A stretch of DNA of 64,000 bases from UM-FILTER-40-17 sp032251335 (GCA_032251335.1 JAVVDW010000010.1:1-64000); one strand, 5' to 3'. Positions 50,148-59,308 are shown, counted from the first letter of the stretch. Made by a program: numbers and translations. The notes: a model not told the origin generated them from the letters alone.

Positions 50148-50174
50148 ACAGATAAAAACAAATAAAATAAACAC

Positions 50175-52604
50175 ATGAAAATTTCTCATAATTGGTTAAA
50201 ACAATTTATAAAAACAACCGAATCGCCTGATAAAATTGCTGAAATACTGACAGATTTAGGTCTTGAGGTAGAAGGTTTGGAAAGTTTCTCTTCTGTTAAA
50301 GGCGGTTTAAAAGGCATCGTAGTCGGGCAGGTTTTGACGTGCGAGAAACATCCGGATGCCGACAGACTCAAAGTCACAACCGTAGATATTGGTTTAGAAA
50401 AACCGCTTCATATAGTTTGCGGTGCGCCCAATGTGGCTGTGGGCCAAAAAGTTCCCGTTGCCACCGTAGGCACTGAATTGTTTGATAAAGAAAATAAACC
50501 TTGGGTCATCAAAAAAGGAAAAATTAGAGGGCAAGTCAGTGAGGGCATGATTTGTGCCGAAGACGAAATTGGATTAGGCAACAGCCATGACGGAATTTTA
50601 ATTTTGGATGAAAAGCTTGCGCCAGGCACACTGCTGTCAAAAGTGTATGAGGTAGAAGAAGACACCGTCTATGAAATCGGACTCACGCCCAACCGCGCAG
50701 ACGCCATGAGCCATTTAGGAGTCGCCAGAGATTTGCGCGCCGGTATTGCTCAACGAGAAAAATTACTCGAACTCATTACACCATCTGTCAGCAGCTTTAA
50801 CGTGGACAATAGGGCGCTAAAAATAGATGTTGAAGTCACTGACAAACTATTGGCACCTCGGTATTGCGGCGTTTCGTTGACAGATGTCAGCGTAAAAGAA
50901 TCGCCAAATTGGCTCAAAAACAGACTAAAAGCCATTGGTCTGTCACCCAAAAACAACGTTGTTGATGCTACGAATTACGTGCTTCACGAACTTGGACAGC
51001 CCTTACATGCCTTTGACGCAGATAAAATTAAAAGCAAAAAAATCGTTGTCAAAACACTGCCCGACAACACTGAATTCGTCACGCTTGACGGCGTAGTGCG
51101 AAAATTGCATTCGGAAGATTTGATGATTTGCGACGAGAACAAGCCCCTTTGCATAGCCGGTGTTTTCGGCGGACTCGACTCAGGCGTAACAGAACAAACC
51201 ACACGCATTTTTCTGGAAAGTGCTTATTTTGATCCGGTTAGCATCAGGAAAACTTCTAAAAGGCACAACCTGAACACAGACGCTTCTTTTAGGTTTGAGC
51301 GCGGCATCGATATCAACTTGGTAGATTATGCACTCAAGAGAGCTGCTATTCTCATTTCTGAACTCTCAGGCGCTAAAATCTCCTCAGACATTGTGGATTT
51401 TTACCCCAAGAAAGTAGAAGATTTTAAAGTTTTTCTCACCTACGAAAAAGTGAACAAACTCATCGGTGAAAATTTACCTGAAGACACCATTAAAAAAATA
51501 CTTTCCTATCTCGATATCAAAGTCATCAACGTCACCGAATCCGGCATGGGACTCAGTATTCCACCCTATCGCGTAGATGTAACCCGCGAGGCAGATGTAA
51601 TCGAAGAAATCCTGAGAATTTACGGTTACAACAACATCCAGTTTTCGGAAAAACTCAATGCATCGGTGGCAACAGTTGGCAAATTTGAAGATTATAAGAT
51701 ACAGGATCTCATTGCGCAACAGTTAGTGGCACAGGGTTTCTTCGAAATTATGACCAATTCGCTCAGCAGCCCCGAATATCATAAACTCGACCCCACCTCT
51801 GAGGTGGAATCAACGGTAAACATCTTGAATCCGCTGAGCCAAGACCTTTCTGTGATGCGTCAAGATTTGCTTTTTACAGGTTTGGAATCCGTAGCACATA
51901 ACCTGAACAGAAGACGAAATGACCTCAAACTTTTTGAATTTGGAAAAAAATACCAAAGGAAAAACGGTGCATATATTGAAAACAAATGTTTAGGATTGTT
52001 TGTAACAGGTGCCATATCTCCAGAAAATTGGTCTCATAAAAGACAAGAAAGCCATTTCTTTTACTTAAAAGGAATCGTACAAGCCTGCTTAGAAAAACTC
52101 GGTATCCAACAAACGGTAAGCAAACCCGGCGAGAGCAGTTTATTTTCTAATTCGCTGGTTTTAGTTGCGCAAAACGGAGAAGATTTGGCAACTGTAGGTG
52201 AAGTCCACGCAAAAGTCTGCAAGCATTTCGGCATCAAGCAAACCGTATTTTATGCAAGCTTAAATTGGGATGCCATCATGGCATGGGTTGGCAAAAAACA
52301 ACTCGTTTTTTCCGAACCTCCAAAATACCCTGAAGTCAGAAGAGACTTGGCCCTTCTACTCGACAAATCCGTTTCTTACCAAGCGCTATATGAAGTGGCA
52401 AAGGAACAAGAAAAAAAACTGTTAAAATCCGTCGATTTGTTTGATGTTTATGAAGGTAAAAACCTGCCCGACGGCAAAAAAAGTTATGCCCTGAGTTTTA
52501 TTTTGCAAGACGAAAACAAAACCTTGGAAGACAAACAGATAGACAAAATCATGAAAAAGATTCAAACTGTTTTTGAAACCGAATTTGGGGCGATTTTACG
52601 GTGA
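50175..52604 (+). CDS. pheT: Phenylalanyl-tRNA synthetase beta subunit
   Basis: An 809-residue beta chain of PheRS. The N-terminal tRNA-binding (EMAP-II-like) domain is at about residues 40-150 (GIVVGQVLTCEKHPDADRLKVTTVDIG, VCGAPNV), then B3/B4 editing and B5 domains (KTSKRHNLNTDASFRFERGID, YRVDVTREADVIEEILRIYGYNN) and the C-terminal anticodon-binding (FDX-ACB) domain (SEPPKYPEVRRDLALLLDKSVSY). Full length. The alpha subunit gene is not nearby. Confidence 0.97.
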   Translation: MKISHNWLKQFIKTTESPDKIAEILTDLGLEVEGLESFSSVKGGLKGIVVGQVLTCEKHPDADRLKVTTVDIGLEKPLHIVCGAPNVAVGQKVPVATVGTELFDKENKPWVIKKGKIRGQVSEGMICAEDEIGLGNSHDGILILDEKLAPGTLLSKVYEVEEDTVYEIGLTPNRADAMSHLGVARDLRAGIAQREKLLELITPSVSSFNVDNRALKIDVEVTDKLLAPRYCGVSLTDVSVKESPNWLKNRLKAIGLSPKNNVVDATNYVLHELGQPLHAFDADKIKSKKIVVKTLPDNTEFVTLDGVVRKLHSEDLMICDENKPLCIAGVFGGLDSGVTEQTTRIFLESAYFDPVSIRKTSKRHNLNTDASFRFERGIDINLVDYALKRAAILISELSGAKISSDIVDFYPKKVEDFKVFLTYEKVNKLIGENLPEDTIKKILSYLDIKVINVTESGMGLSIPPYRVDVTREADVIEEILRIYGYNNIQFSEKLNASVATVGKFEDYKIQDLIAQQLVAQGFFEIMTNSLSSPEYHKLDPTSEVESTVNILNPLSQDLSVMRQDLLFTGLESVAHNLNRRRNDLKLFEFGKKYQRKNGAYIENKCLGLFVTGAISPENWSHKRQESHFFYLKGIVQACLEKLGIQQTVSKPGESSLFSNSLVLVAQNGEDLATVGEVHAKVCKHFGIKQTVFYASLNWDAIMAWVGKKQLVFSEPPKYPEVRRDLALLLDKSVSYQALYEVAKEQEKKLLKSVDLFDVYEGKNLPDGKKSYALSFILQDENKTLEDKQIDKIMKKIQTVFETEFGAILR

Positions 52605-52609
52605 TTGAT

Positions 52610-53464
52610 TCAATGCTTTAAACCTTTTATCATCCTGTTTTTCCCATAAAAATCGACTTTGAGTTCAATATTTACGAACCCATTCTCAGCCAATAAGTTG
52701 CTGACTTCATTACCGTATGCCTCGTTGATCTCGAAAAAAAGCAGGCCGTTCTTATTTAAGTGTTTGCTGGCTAATTCAGTTATTTTCTCATAAAAAATCA
52801 AGGGATTGGTATCGGGTACAAACAAAGCCCGATGCGGTTCAAAATGTAAAACATTTTGCCGCATTTTTGATTTTTCACCATCTAAAACGTAGGGCGGATT
52901 GCTCACAATAACGTCAAAAGAAGTTTCTAAGCGATCCGTTTTTAAGATATCTGCCTCTATAAAATGAACTGATACTTGGTTGTTTGTTGCATTTTCTCGA
53001 GCGGTTTGCAGGGCTTCCCCGGAAATATCCATCGCACTGACTTTCGCCTTGGGTAGCAATGAAGCCAAAGAAACCGCAATGCAACCACTGCCTGTGCCAA
53101 TATCCAAAACATTGAGGCTTTGCGATGTAGCACTTTCAAAATGCGATGCAATCCAATAGACCAATGTTTCGGTTTCGGGTCTTGGAATCAATACGTTGCT
53201 GTTTAAGACAAACGGCAAATCGCAGAAATGTGTTCGATTGAATATGTACTGAATGGGCTCGTGATTTTGCAGTCTTTTAAGTATGTCTTTACATGCCACT
53301 TCGAGGGATACATCCAACACCCTATCGGACTGCAGTACCGCTTCTACCCTATTGATGCCTAATTTTTCTTGCAACAAAAGTGCGTAAAACCCTTGTATTT
53401 CTTCCCTGTCATACAGGCTTTCTAAAGTTTCAAAAAAAAAGATTCTAAGGGCGTTTAACGTCAT
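52610..53464 (-). CDS. prmC: Release factor glutamine methyltransferase PrmC
   Basis: A 284-residue SAM-dependent methyltransferase acting on the GGQ glutamine of peptide-chain release factors. Marks: LIPRPETETLV, VLDIGTGSGCIAVSLA (SAM motif I, about 116-130) and the catalytic NPPY motif (DVIVSNPPYV). Convergent with pheT and divergent from thrS. Confidence 0.94.
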   Translation of the reverse strand: MTLNALRIFFFETLESLYDREEIQGFYALLLQEKLGINRVEAVLQSDRVLDVSLEVACKDILKRLQNHEPIQYIFNRTHFCDLPFVLNSNVLIPRPETETLVYWIASHFESATSQSLNVLDIGTGSGCIAVSLASLLPKAKVSAMDISGEALQTARENATNNQVSVHFIEADILKTDRLETSFDVIVSNPPYVLDGEKSKMRQNVLHFEPHRALFVPDTNPLIFYEKITELASKHLNKNGLLFFEINEAYGNEVSNLLAENGFVNIELKVDFYGKNRMIKGLKH

Positions 53465-53528
53465 TGTAGTCTCATCTATCTTTTGTCATTAAGGAAAATA
53501 CTTTCTGCAAAACTGCAAAAAAATCAGC

Positions 53529-53559
53529 TTGTTTGTGCAACTATTACGGCTTATCTTTG
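53529..53559 (+). promoter_or_regulatory. Complete promoter TTG-N20-TATCTTTG before thrS
   Basis: TTG at 53529-53531 and TATCTTTG at 53552-53559, 20 bases apart; 22 bases before the ATG at 53582. Supports that start over the frame from 53483. Confidence 0.75.
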
Positions 53560-53581
53560 CAGTTCGTTAAAAAAAATACGT

Positions 53582-55528
53582 ATGATTTCAATTTCCTTTC
53601 CGGACGGCTCGTCCCGGTCTTATGCAGCAGGGACTACACCCTTTGAAATTGCGCAATCCATCAGTGAAGGATTGGCTCGAAATGTCATTTCTGCTGCTTT
53701 TGACAAGCAAACTGTTGAAATCACCACGCCACTGACCCAAGACGGAAGCCTTGTGCTTTTCACTTGGAACGACCCTGAAGGCAAAAAAGCATTTTGGCAC
53801 TCGTCTGCACACGTATTGGCAGAGGCTTTGGAAACGTTATATCCCGGCATCAAACTGACTATTGGTCCGGCTATAGATAATGGTTTTTACTACGACATTG
53901 ATCCCAACGGACACAGCATTTCGGATAAAGATTTTCCTGCCATTGAAAATAAAATGTTGGAAATAGCTCGGGGCAAACACAACTTTTCAATCAGAAGCAC
54001 TTCAAAAGCTGAAGCCCTTTCATATTATCAAAATTTGGGCAACGAATTTAAAGTAGAACTCATAGAAAACCTTGAAGACGGCACCATCACTTTCTGCGAC
54101 CATCATACGTTTACAGATCTTTGTCGCGGTGGGCACTTGCCCAACACGGGTCCCATTAAAGCAGTAAAACTACTCAGTATTGCCGGAGCTTATTGGCGTG
54201 GCGATGAAAAAAACAAACAACTCACCCGCATCTACGGCATCTCTTTTCCTAAACAAAAAGACCTAACCGAATATCTCGAATTACTAGAACAAGCCAAGCA
54301 AAGAGACCATAGAAAATTGGGGAAGGAACTCGAACTTTTTGCCTTCTCGCCTAAAGTTGGCCAAGGCCTTCCATTGTGGTTACCCAAAGGTGCAGCGCTT
54401 CGGGAAAGGCTCGAGAATTTCTTGAAAATAGCACAGAAAAAAGCGGGCTACGAAATGGTTGTTTCCCCGCATATCGGGCAAAAGGAATTGTACGAAACTT
54501 CCGGCCATTTTGCCAAATATGGTGCGGATAGTTTTCAGCCCATACACACGCCCAACGAAGGCGAGTTGTTTATGTTAAAGCCGATGAACTGCCCCCACCA
54601 CTGTGAAATCTACAACGTCAGACCTTGGAGTTACAAAGATTTGCCCAAGCGATATGCTGAGTTTGGTACTGTTTACAGATACGAACAAAGCGGTGAGCTT
54701 CACGGCCTAACCAGGGTTCGCGGATTTACGCAAGACGATGCCCACATATTTTGTACACCAGACCAACTCGATGATGAATTTAAAAAAGTTATCGATTTGG
54801 TACTCTATGTTTTCGGATCTTTGGGATTTGAAGATTTTACTACCCAAATATCTTTACGAGATCCGGAAAAACCGGAAAAATACATAGGTTCGGATGAAAA
54901 TTGGGAAAAGGCAGAAAACGCTATTATCAATGCTGCTAAGGAAAAAAACCTGAAAACCAAAATTGAATATGGCGAAGCCGCCTTCTATGGGCCAAAGCTA
55001 GACTTTATGGTAAAAGATGCTTTGGGAAGAAACTGGCAATTGGGTACCATACAAGTAGATTACAACCTACCTGAGCGCTTCGACTTGACCTACAAGGGAA
55101 CTGACAATGAGCTACATAGACCCGTTATGATCCACCGTGCGCCATTTGGCAGTATGGAGCGATTTGTCGCAATATTGTTGGAACATACCGGAGGTAACTT
55201 TCCGCTCTGGCTCACGCCCACACAAGCGATTATATTAAATGTGAGTGAGAAATATGAAAAATATGCTGAAAATATTTTAAATCTCCTTGAAAATTACGAA
55301 ATTCGCGCCCTAAAAGATTCAAGGAACGAGACTATTGGCAAGAAGATTCGCGAAGCGGAAATGCAAAAATACCCCTACATGATTATTGTAGGCGAAAAAG
55401 AAAATGAAGAAGGAACGGTTTCTGTGAGAAAACACGGTGGTGAGGACTTAGGTTCGATGACCTTGGAAGCTTTTGCAGAAATGGTTAAAAAAGACCTTGA
55501 AAAAGTGACAAAGACATTTATTGTTTAA
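53582..55528 (+). CDS. thrS: Threonyl-tRNA synthetase
   Basis: A 648-residue class II synthetase with the TGS domain at the N-terminus (ISISFPDGSSRSYAAGTTPFEIAQSI), the editing domain with HSSAHVLAEAL (HxxxH) and the catalytic core with MNCPHHCEIY, YEQSGELHGLTRVRGFTQDDAHIF and the HRAPFGSMERFVAILLEHTGG motif 3. ATG 53582 gives the canonical start; the longer frame crosses the promoter. First gene of thrS-infC-rpmI-rplT. Confidence 0.97.
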   Translation: MISISFPDGSSRSYAAGTTPFEIAQSISEGLARNVISAAFDKQTVEITTPLTQDGSLVLFTWNDPEGKKAFWHSSAHVLAEALETLYPGIKLTIGPAIDNGFYYDIDPNGHSISDKDFPAIENKMLEIARGKHNFSIRSTSKAEALSYYQNLGNEFKVELIENLEDGTITFCDHHTFTDLCRGGHLPNTGPIKAVKLLSIAGAYWRGDEKNKQLTRIYGISFPKQKDLTEYLELLEQAKQRDHRKLGKELELFAFSPKVGQGLPLWLPKGAALRERLENFLKIAQKKAGYEMVVSPHIGQKELYETSGHFAKYGADSFQPIHTPNEGELFMLKPMNCPHHCEIYNVRPWSYKDLPKRYAEFGTVYRYEQSGELHGLTRVRGFTQDDAHIFCTPDQLDDEFKKVIDLVLYVFGSLGFEDFTTQISLRDPEKPEKYIGSDENWEKAENAIINAAKEKNLKTKIEYGEAAFYGPKLDFMVKDALGRNWQLGTIQVDYNLPERFDLTYKGTDNELHRPVMIHRAPFGSMERFVAILLEHTGGNFPLWLTPTQAIILNVSEKYEKYAENILNLLENYEIRALKDSRNETIGKKIREAEMQKYPYMIIVGEKENEEGTVSVRKHGGEDLGSMTLEAFAEMVKKDLEKVTKTFIV

Positions 55529-55545
55529 TTTAAATATTTAGAGTT

Positions 55546-56103
55546 ATAGCAATTCGTAGAAAAAGATTTTCCGGACCGGCGAGAATCATCAAAGAGGATG
55601 CACACCGCATCAACAACAAAATAAAAGCCCCGGAAGTCAGGTTAGTTGGCGACAATGTAGAAATGGGCGTCTATCCCACGCGCGAAGCTTTATCAAAGGC
55701 TGACGCATTGGGTTTGGATTTAGTCGAAATTTCTCCAAATGCAGAACCTCCTGTTTGTAAAATCATAGACTATAAAAAGTTTGTTTACGAACAGAAGAAG
55801 AAAGAAAAAATCATCAAGGCGAAATCGGCCAATGTTGTAATCAAAGAAATTCGGTTCGGTCCGCAAACAGATGAACACGATTACGAATTTAAAAAGCGCA
55901 ATGCTGAAAAGTTTTTGAAAGACGGTGCTAAGCTGAAGGCTTTTGTCTTCTTTAAAGGGCGTTCCATTATTTATAAAGAACAAGGACAAATCTTACTGTT
56001 GCGTCTGGCACAAGATTTAGAAGACTTTGGAAAAGTGGAACAGCTTCCCAAATTGGAAGGTAAAAGAATGACCATGTTTATCGCTCCAAAAAAAGCAAAA
56101 TAG
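55546..56103 (+). CDS. infC: Translation initiation factor IF-3, apparent AUA start
   Basis: A 185-residue IF-3. Translating upstream of ATG 55663 keeps a clean frame with typical IF-3 residues: from ATA 55546, (M)AIRRKRFSGPARI... AHRINNKIKAPEVRLVGDNVEMGVY. Starting at ATG 55663 would delete this conserved part. The likely initiation codon is therefore ATA 55546 (or ATT 55552). Rare AUU-type starts in infC are the known basis of IF-3 autoregulation, since IF-3 rejects non-canonical starts. The body (DLVEISPNAEPPVCKIIDYKKFVYEQKKKEK... RPxTDxHDYEFKKRNAEKFLKDGAKLKAFVFFKGR) is normal. Confidence 0.9.
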   Translation: MAIRRKRFSGPARIIKEDAHRINNKIKAPEVRLVGDNVEMGVYPTREALSKADALGLDLVEISPNAEPPVCKIIDYKKFVYEQKKKEKIIKAKSANVVIKEIRFGPQTDEHDYEFKKRNAEKFLKDGAKLKAFVFFKGRSIIYKEQGQILLLRLAQDLEDFGKVEQLPKLEGKRMTMFIAPKKAK

Positions 56104-56133
56104 AATAAGTGAGAATCATTAATACAGGTAATT

Positions 56134-56331
56134 ATGCCAAAAATGAAAACAAAATCCGGAGCCAAAAAGCGTTTTAAGCTTACCGGCTCAGGTAAAATTA
56201 AAAGGAAACACGCTTTTAAAAGCCACATCCTGACCAAAAAATCTAAAAAGCGCAAGCTCAGCTTGACGCACAGCACTTTGGTGAGTGATGCGGACACAAA
56301 CAGCGTCAAAGAACAATTGCGCTTAAAATAA
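56134..56331 (+). CDS. rpmI: 50S ribosomal protein L35
   Basis: 65 residues: PKMKTKSGAKKRFKLTGSGKIKRKHAFKSHILTKKSKKRKL, the standard bL35 sequence. Between infC and rplT, as in most bacteria. Confidence 0.97.
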   Translation: MPKMKTKSGAKKRFKLTGSGKIKRKHAFKSHILTKKSKKRKLSLTHSTLVSDADTNSVKEQLRLK

Positions 56332-56425
56332 GCCTTAGTTCTTTCGGTAATCAGTTATTTAACCCTGAAGCGGGCTCAGAAAGACTTCACCAGCTGAAGC
56401 GCCTCCTTCAAAAAAACGAAAAATT
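56332..56425 (+). promoter_or_regulatory. rpmI-rplT spacer with alternative pairings
   Basis: 94 bases. CTGAAGCG occurs at 56365-56372 and 56394-56401, and a CTTCA at 56385-56389 can pair with either copy, so two alternative hairpins are possible. L20 is known to repress its operon in other bacteria by binding mRNA structure that mimics its 23S rRNA site; this may be a counterpart, but that is inference. Confidence 0.35.
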
Positions 56426-56770
56426 ATGCCAAGATCAGTAAATTCAGTCGCATCAAGAGCCAGAAGAAAAAAAATCTTCAAATTGGCCAAAGGCTATTTC
56501 GGACGTCGTAAAAACGTTTGGACAGTAGCCAAAAATGCAGTCGAAAAAGGCCTTCAATATGCCTACAGAGACCGCAAAAACAAAAAGAGAAACTTTCGCG
56601 CTTTGTGGATTGTCAGAATCAATGCCGGCGCCAGACTACACGGACTTTCCTACTCGCAATTGATGGGAAAACTCAAAGCGAATGACATCAAACTCAATCG
56701 CAAAGTCCTCGCCGATTTGGCCATGCACCACCCCGAGGCTTTCAAAGCCATTGTTGACAAAGTAAAATAG
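56426..56770 (+). CDS. rplT: 50S ribosomal protein L20
   Basis: 114 residues, standard bL20 (PRSVNSVASRARRKKIFKLAKGYFGRRKNVWTVAKNAVEKGLQYAYRDRKNKKR... LWIVRINAGARLHGLSYSQLMGKL). Last gene of the cluster, followed by a terminator. Confidence 0.98.
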   Translation: MPRSVNSVASRARRKKIFKLAKGYFGRRKNVWTVAKNAVEKGLQYAYRDRKNKKRNFRALWIVRINAGARLHGLSYSQLMGKLKANDIKLNRKVLADLAMHHPEAFKAIVDKVK

Positions 56771-56796
56771 TTTCTAACCGATTTCTCACTTACCCT

Positions 56797-56830
56797 AAAA
56801 ACCACCTCCAAACCGAGGTGGTTTTTTTTG
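56797..56830 (+). terminator. Terminator after rplT
   Basis: AAACCACCTC, loop CAAACC, GAGGTGGTTT followed by further T: a 10-bp stem ending in a T-run. It closes the thrS-infC-rpmI-rplT operon. Confidence 0.9.
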
Positions 56831-56875
56831 ACCATCAACCAAAAAGTTGAGCCCCAAAATACTGGCATTTTTTGC

Positions 56876-56883
56876 TAACTTTG
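56876..56883 (+). promoter_or_regulatory. -7 promoter box TAACTTTG
   Basis: TAnnTTTG match, 14 bases before the ATG at 56898, so the leader would be only a few bases long. Confidence 0.5.
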
Positions 56884-56897
56884 GAAAAACAATTTTT

Positions 56898-57761
56898 ATG
56901 AAACGTATATCATTTTACCTACTTGGATTTTTATTTGTTTTGATCTCGTGTAAAAATCAAGAAAAAGAAAAAACGGTCGAAAATGAAGACATTCACGCCC
57001 ATCATGTCATGGCAGAAGAATCTGACGATCCGTTTTTGCAAAAACTCAACAATTCGCCTCGCCACCACGAATGGGTTACACTGGAAGTAAGCGGAAGAGA
57101 ATTGTACAACTTTGTCGTCTATCCCGAAAAATCGGGTGACACGCCGGCTGTCATTCTTATACACGAAAACAGAGGGCTGAACGATTGGGCTCGGAGTTTC
57201 GCAGACGAATTGGCCGCTGAAGGTTTTTTGGTCATTGCTCCGGACTTGCTTTCCAATGCCGTTCCGGGTGTACCTAAAACCACTGATTTTAGCTCAACAG
57301 ACGCTGCGCGGGAGGCTTTGTACGGACTCAAACCCGATCAAATCACCGAAGATTTAAACGCCGTGTACGAGTACATCAAAAAAGCACCTTCTTCCAATGG
57401 AAAAGTTTCCGTAGTAGGGTTTTGCTGGGGCGGATCGCAAAGTTTCAGATACGCCACCAACAATCCGAATCTTGAAAAATCGTATGTTTTTTACGGTACA
57501 GCTCCACAAGAAGCCGCAGACATTAAAAAAATTCAAATACCTGTTTATGGTTTTTACGGCGGCAACGACAACCGCGTCAATGCCACTATCGATCCCACCA
57601 AAGCGATCATGGACGAGGCCGGACTCACCTATGAATACGTAATTTACCCGGGTGCAGGACATGCCTTTATGAGAAGTGGTGCTTTAGCAGATGGCAGTCC
57701 TGAGAACAAAAACGCTTACCAAGAGGCTAAAAAAAGGCTTATCGAATTGCTTAATCAATAA
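56898..57761 (+). CDS. Dienelactone hydrolase family lipoprotein
   Basis: A 287-residue alpha/beta hydrolase of the dienelactone hydrolase family with a lipoprotein signal peptide (MKRISFYLLGFLFVLISCKN; C18). The nucleophile motif GFCWGG has cysteine, as in DLH; the acid is in GGNDNRV and the histidine in GAGHAF. The start is ATG 56898, the longer frame crosses the promoter. Cleavage of a small ester in the periplasm is likely; the substrate is unknown. Co-transcribed with the next lipoprotein (four-base gap). Confidence 0.88.
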   Translation: MKRISFYLLGFLFVLISCKNQEKEKTVENEDIHAHHVMAEESDDPFLQKLNNSPRHHEWVTLEVSGRELYNFVVYPEKSGDTPAVILIHENRGLNDWARSFADELAAEGFLVIAPDLLSNAVPGVPKTTDFSSTDAAREALYGLKPDQITEDLNAVYEYIKKAPSSNGKVSVVGFCWGGSQSFRYATNNPNLEKSYVFYGTAPQEAADIKKIQIPVYGFYGGNDNRVNATIDPTKAIMDEAGLTYEYVIYPGAGHAFMRSGALADGSPENKNAYQEAKKRLIELLNQ

Positions 57762-57765
57762 AAGT

Positions 57766-58434
57766 ATGTACAAACCAACCCTTATTCTGATTTGTTTTTT
57801 GGTCTTGATTTCTTGCCGAGAAACCCCAAAAGAAGTTGTAGTCTCGCAAGAGCAACAGGTCATCGAAAAATTAGCAGCTGCCCATGGTTTTGACCATTGG
57901 AAAGACGTTAAAAAAATTCATTTTACTTTTAACGTAGATCGCGACACTGTTCATTTTGAACGCTCGTGGATATGGCATACTGCAACGCAAGAAGTGAGTC
58001 GCATAACTGCCCAAGACACTGTTACCTTCAACAGAGGCGCAGTAAACGACAGCCTAAAACCCGCAGACAGCGGCTTTATAAACGACAAATTCTGGTTGTT
58101 GTTTCCTTACCAACTCAAGTGGGACAAAGATTTGGCACTCAGCTATTCCGACACCGCCACCGCGCCTATTTCCGGGAAGAAACTTCACAAACTCACGGTC
58201 ATTTATCCCAATTTGGGTGGTTACACACCCGGCGATGCATACGATGCCTATTTTGGCGATGATTATTTGTTGCAGGAATGGGTGTACAGAAAAGAAAACC
58301 AAGCCACGGCTTCCCTAGCAACCACATGGGAAAGTTATTCGGATTATAAGGGGTTGAAAATAGCCACCACGCACAAAAGAGCCGATGGGAATTTCACGCT
58401 TTATTTTACCGGAATCTCAGTAGAAACCAAATAA
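57766..58434 (+). CDS. Lipoprotein of unknown function
   Basis: A 222-residue lipoprotein (MYKPTLILICFLVLISCRET; C17) without a domain I recognise. The mature part begins with a helix (EQQVIEKLAAAHGFDHWKDVKKIHFTFNVDRD) and continues in beta-rich sequence with regular W/Y residues (ERSWIWHTATQEV... YQLKWDKDLALSYSD), in the manner of outer-membrane lipoprotein-sorting-like folds. ATG 57766 gives the clean signal peptide. Convergent with the PHP-type phosphatase gene, six bases apart. Confidence 0.78.
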   Translation: MYKPTLILICFLVLISCRETPKEVVVSQEQQVIEKLAAAHGFDHWKDVKKIHFTFNVDRDTVHFERSWIWHTATQEVSRITAQDTVTFNRGAVNDSLKPADSGFINDKFWLLFPYQLKWDKDLALSYSDTATAPISGKKLHKLTVIYPNLGGYTPGDAYDAYFGDDYLLQEWVYRKENQATASLATTWESYSDYKGLKIATTHKRADGNFTLYFTGISVETK

Positions 58435-58440
58435 GACTGA

Positions 58441-59178
58441 CTAGACAAGTTGCTTATTGTTTTGGGCAAGAGTGCCAATTTTTTGAGTGATGCCGGCTTT
58501 ATCAATCATTTTTATCTTGGACAAATGTGCCGTTTTGTGTGCGTCGGTGCCTACAAAATCGTAATAACCTTTTTCCAACAAATCGATGGCAACTTTTTGA
58601 GTTTCCTCTCCGTAGTGTGTCGTTAGCGAAAGCAGGTTGAGTTGAAAGGTACAGCCTGCCTTTTTTAAATCGAGTAAATCGGCCATGTTTCTGTGGTAAA
58701 ACATATAGCGTTCGGGGTGTGCCAAAACAGGTGCATATCCTTGCAGTTGCATCTCAAAAATGATATCTTTTAAATTGATAGGCGGATGAAAATATGACAT
58801 CTCGACCAATACGCTGTTTCCTTGTAAGCACAACAACTGCTTGTTGGATACCTGATGCAAAAAACCTTCGTCCATCATATATTCTGCTGCAAACCGAATG
58901 ACTGGCGTCTGGAGTCCGTGGCTTTTCATAGCAATCTGCAATGCATCGAAAGCAATTTGTATAGAATCGGGCGAGTTTTCCCAAACACCTTCCATAATAT
59001 GGGGTGTAGCTATGATATGCGTTGTGTGCAAATCATTGTAGAGTGCTAACATCTTCAGGCTGTCATGCGTCTCTTTTGCGCCATCGTCAATGCCCGGTAA
59101 AAGGTGGTTGTGCATATCTACAAAACCGGCGGACAGCACCTCTGCAATGGGAAGTTTTTTTGTTAAAAATGAAAACAT
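58441..59178 (-). CDS. PHP-domain phosphotyrosine phosphatase (CpsB/YwqE-like)
   Basis: A 245-residue PHP-fold protein of the CpsB/CapC/YwqE type, which dephosphorylates tyrosine kinases controlling polysaccharide export. The metal motif FVDMHNHLLPGIDDGAK is at about residues 18-34, with APVLAHPERYMFY and the final DFVGTDAHKTAHL. Wzc-type kinase genes are not in the window. It may regulate surface glycan synthesis by the enzymes at 28.8-36.7 kb. Confidence 0.88.
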   Translation of the reverse strand: MFSFLTKKLPIAEVLSAGFVDMHNHLLPGIDDGAKETHDSLKMLALYNDLHTTHIIATPHIMEGVWENSPDSIQIAFDALQIAMKSHGLQTPVIRFAAEYMMDEGFLHQVSNKQLLCLQGNSVLVEMSYFHPPINLKDIIFEMQLQGYAPVLAHPERYMFYHRNMADLLDLKKAGCTFQLNLLSLTTHYGEETQKVAIDLLEKGYYDFVGTDAHKTAHLSKIKMIDKAGITQKIGTLAQNNKQLV

Positions 59179-59232
59179 TTTAGTGTAGAAAATATGGCTG
59201 AATAAATCAAAGTGCTAAGTTCTCAATTTTAT

Positions 59233-59308
59233 CTGTCATACCAAAGTTTGTAACCGTAATTCTGACACCTTGTCAGTTTTTGAGGACAATCAGCTCCATA
59301 ACTGACAA
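59233..59308. promoter_or_regulatory. Inverted-repeat array upstream of dnaK
   Basis: TGTCA/TGACA half sites in alternating orientation: CTGTCA at 59233, CTGACA-CCT-TGTCAG (perfect dyad, 59262-59276), then TTGTCAGTT at 59270-59278 paired with AACTGACAA at 59300-59308. No CIRCE-type HrcA site was seen. A heat-shock operator is the natural guess. Confidence 0.5.

Larger units (their letters stand above)
49733..50174. other. Long intergenic/leader region before pheT
   Basis: 442 bases. Minus-strand -7 box TATTTTTG at 49768-49775 serves the DUF3179 gene; a plus-strand promoter at 49847-49879 would make a leader of about 290 bases for pheT. Inside is a weak frame (49938-50102 from ATG; 54 residues, no recognisable family) and a strong hairpin at 50111-50147 just before the pheT start. 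Confidence 0.6.

Noticed and set aside
55663..56103. IF-3 starting at ATG 55663
   Set aside because: It would lose about 39 residues that match the conserved IF-3 N-terminus.
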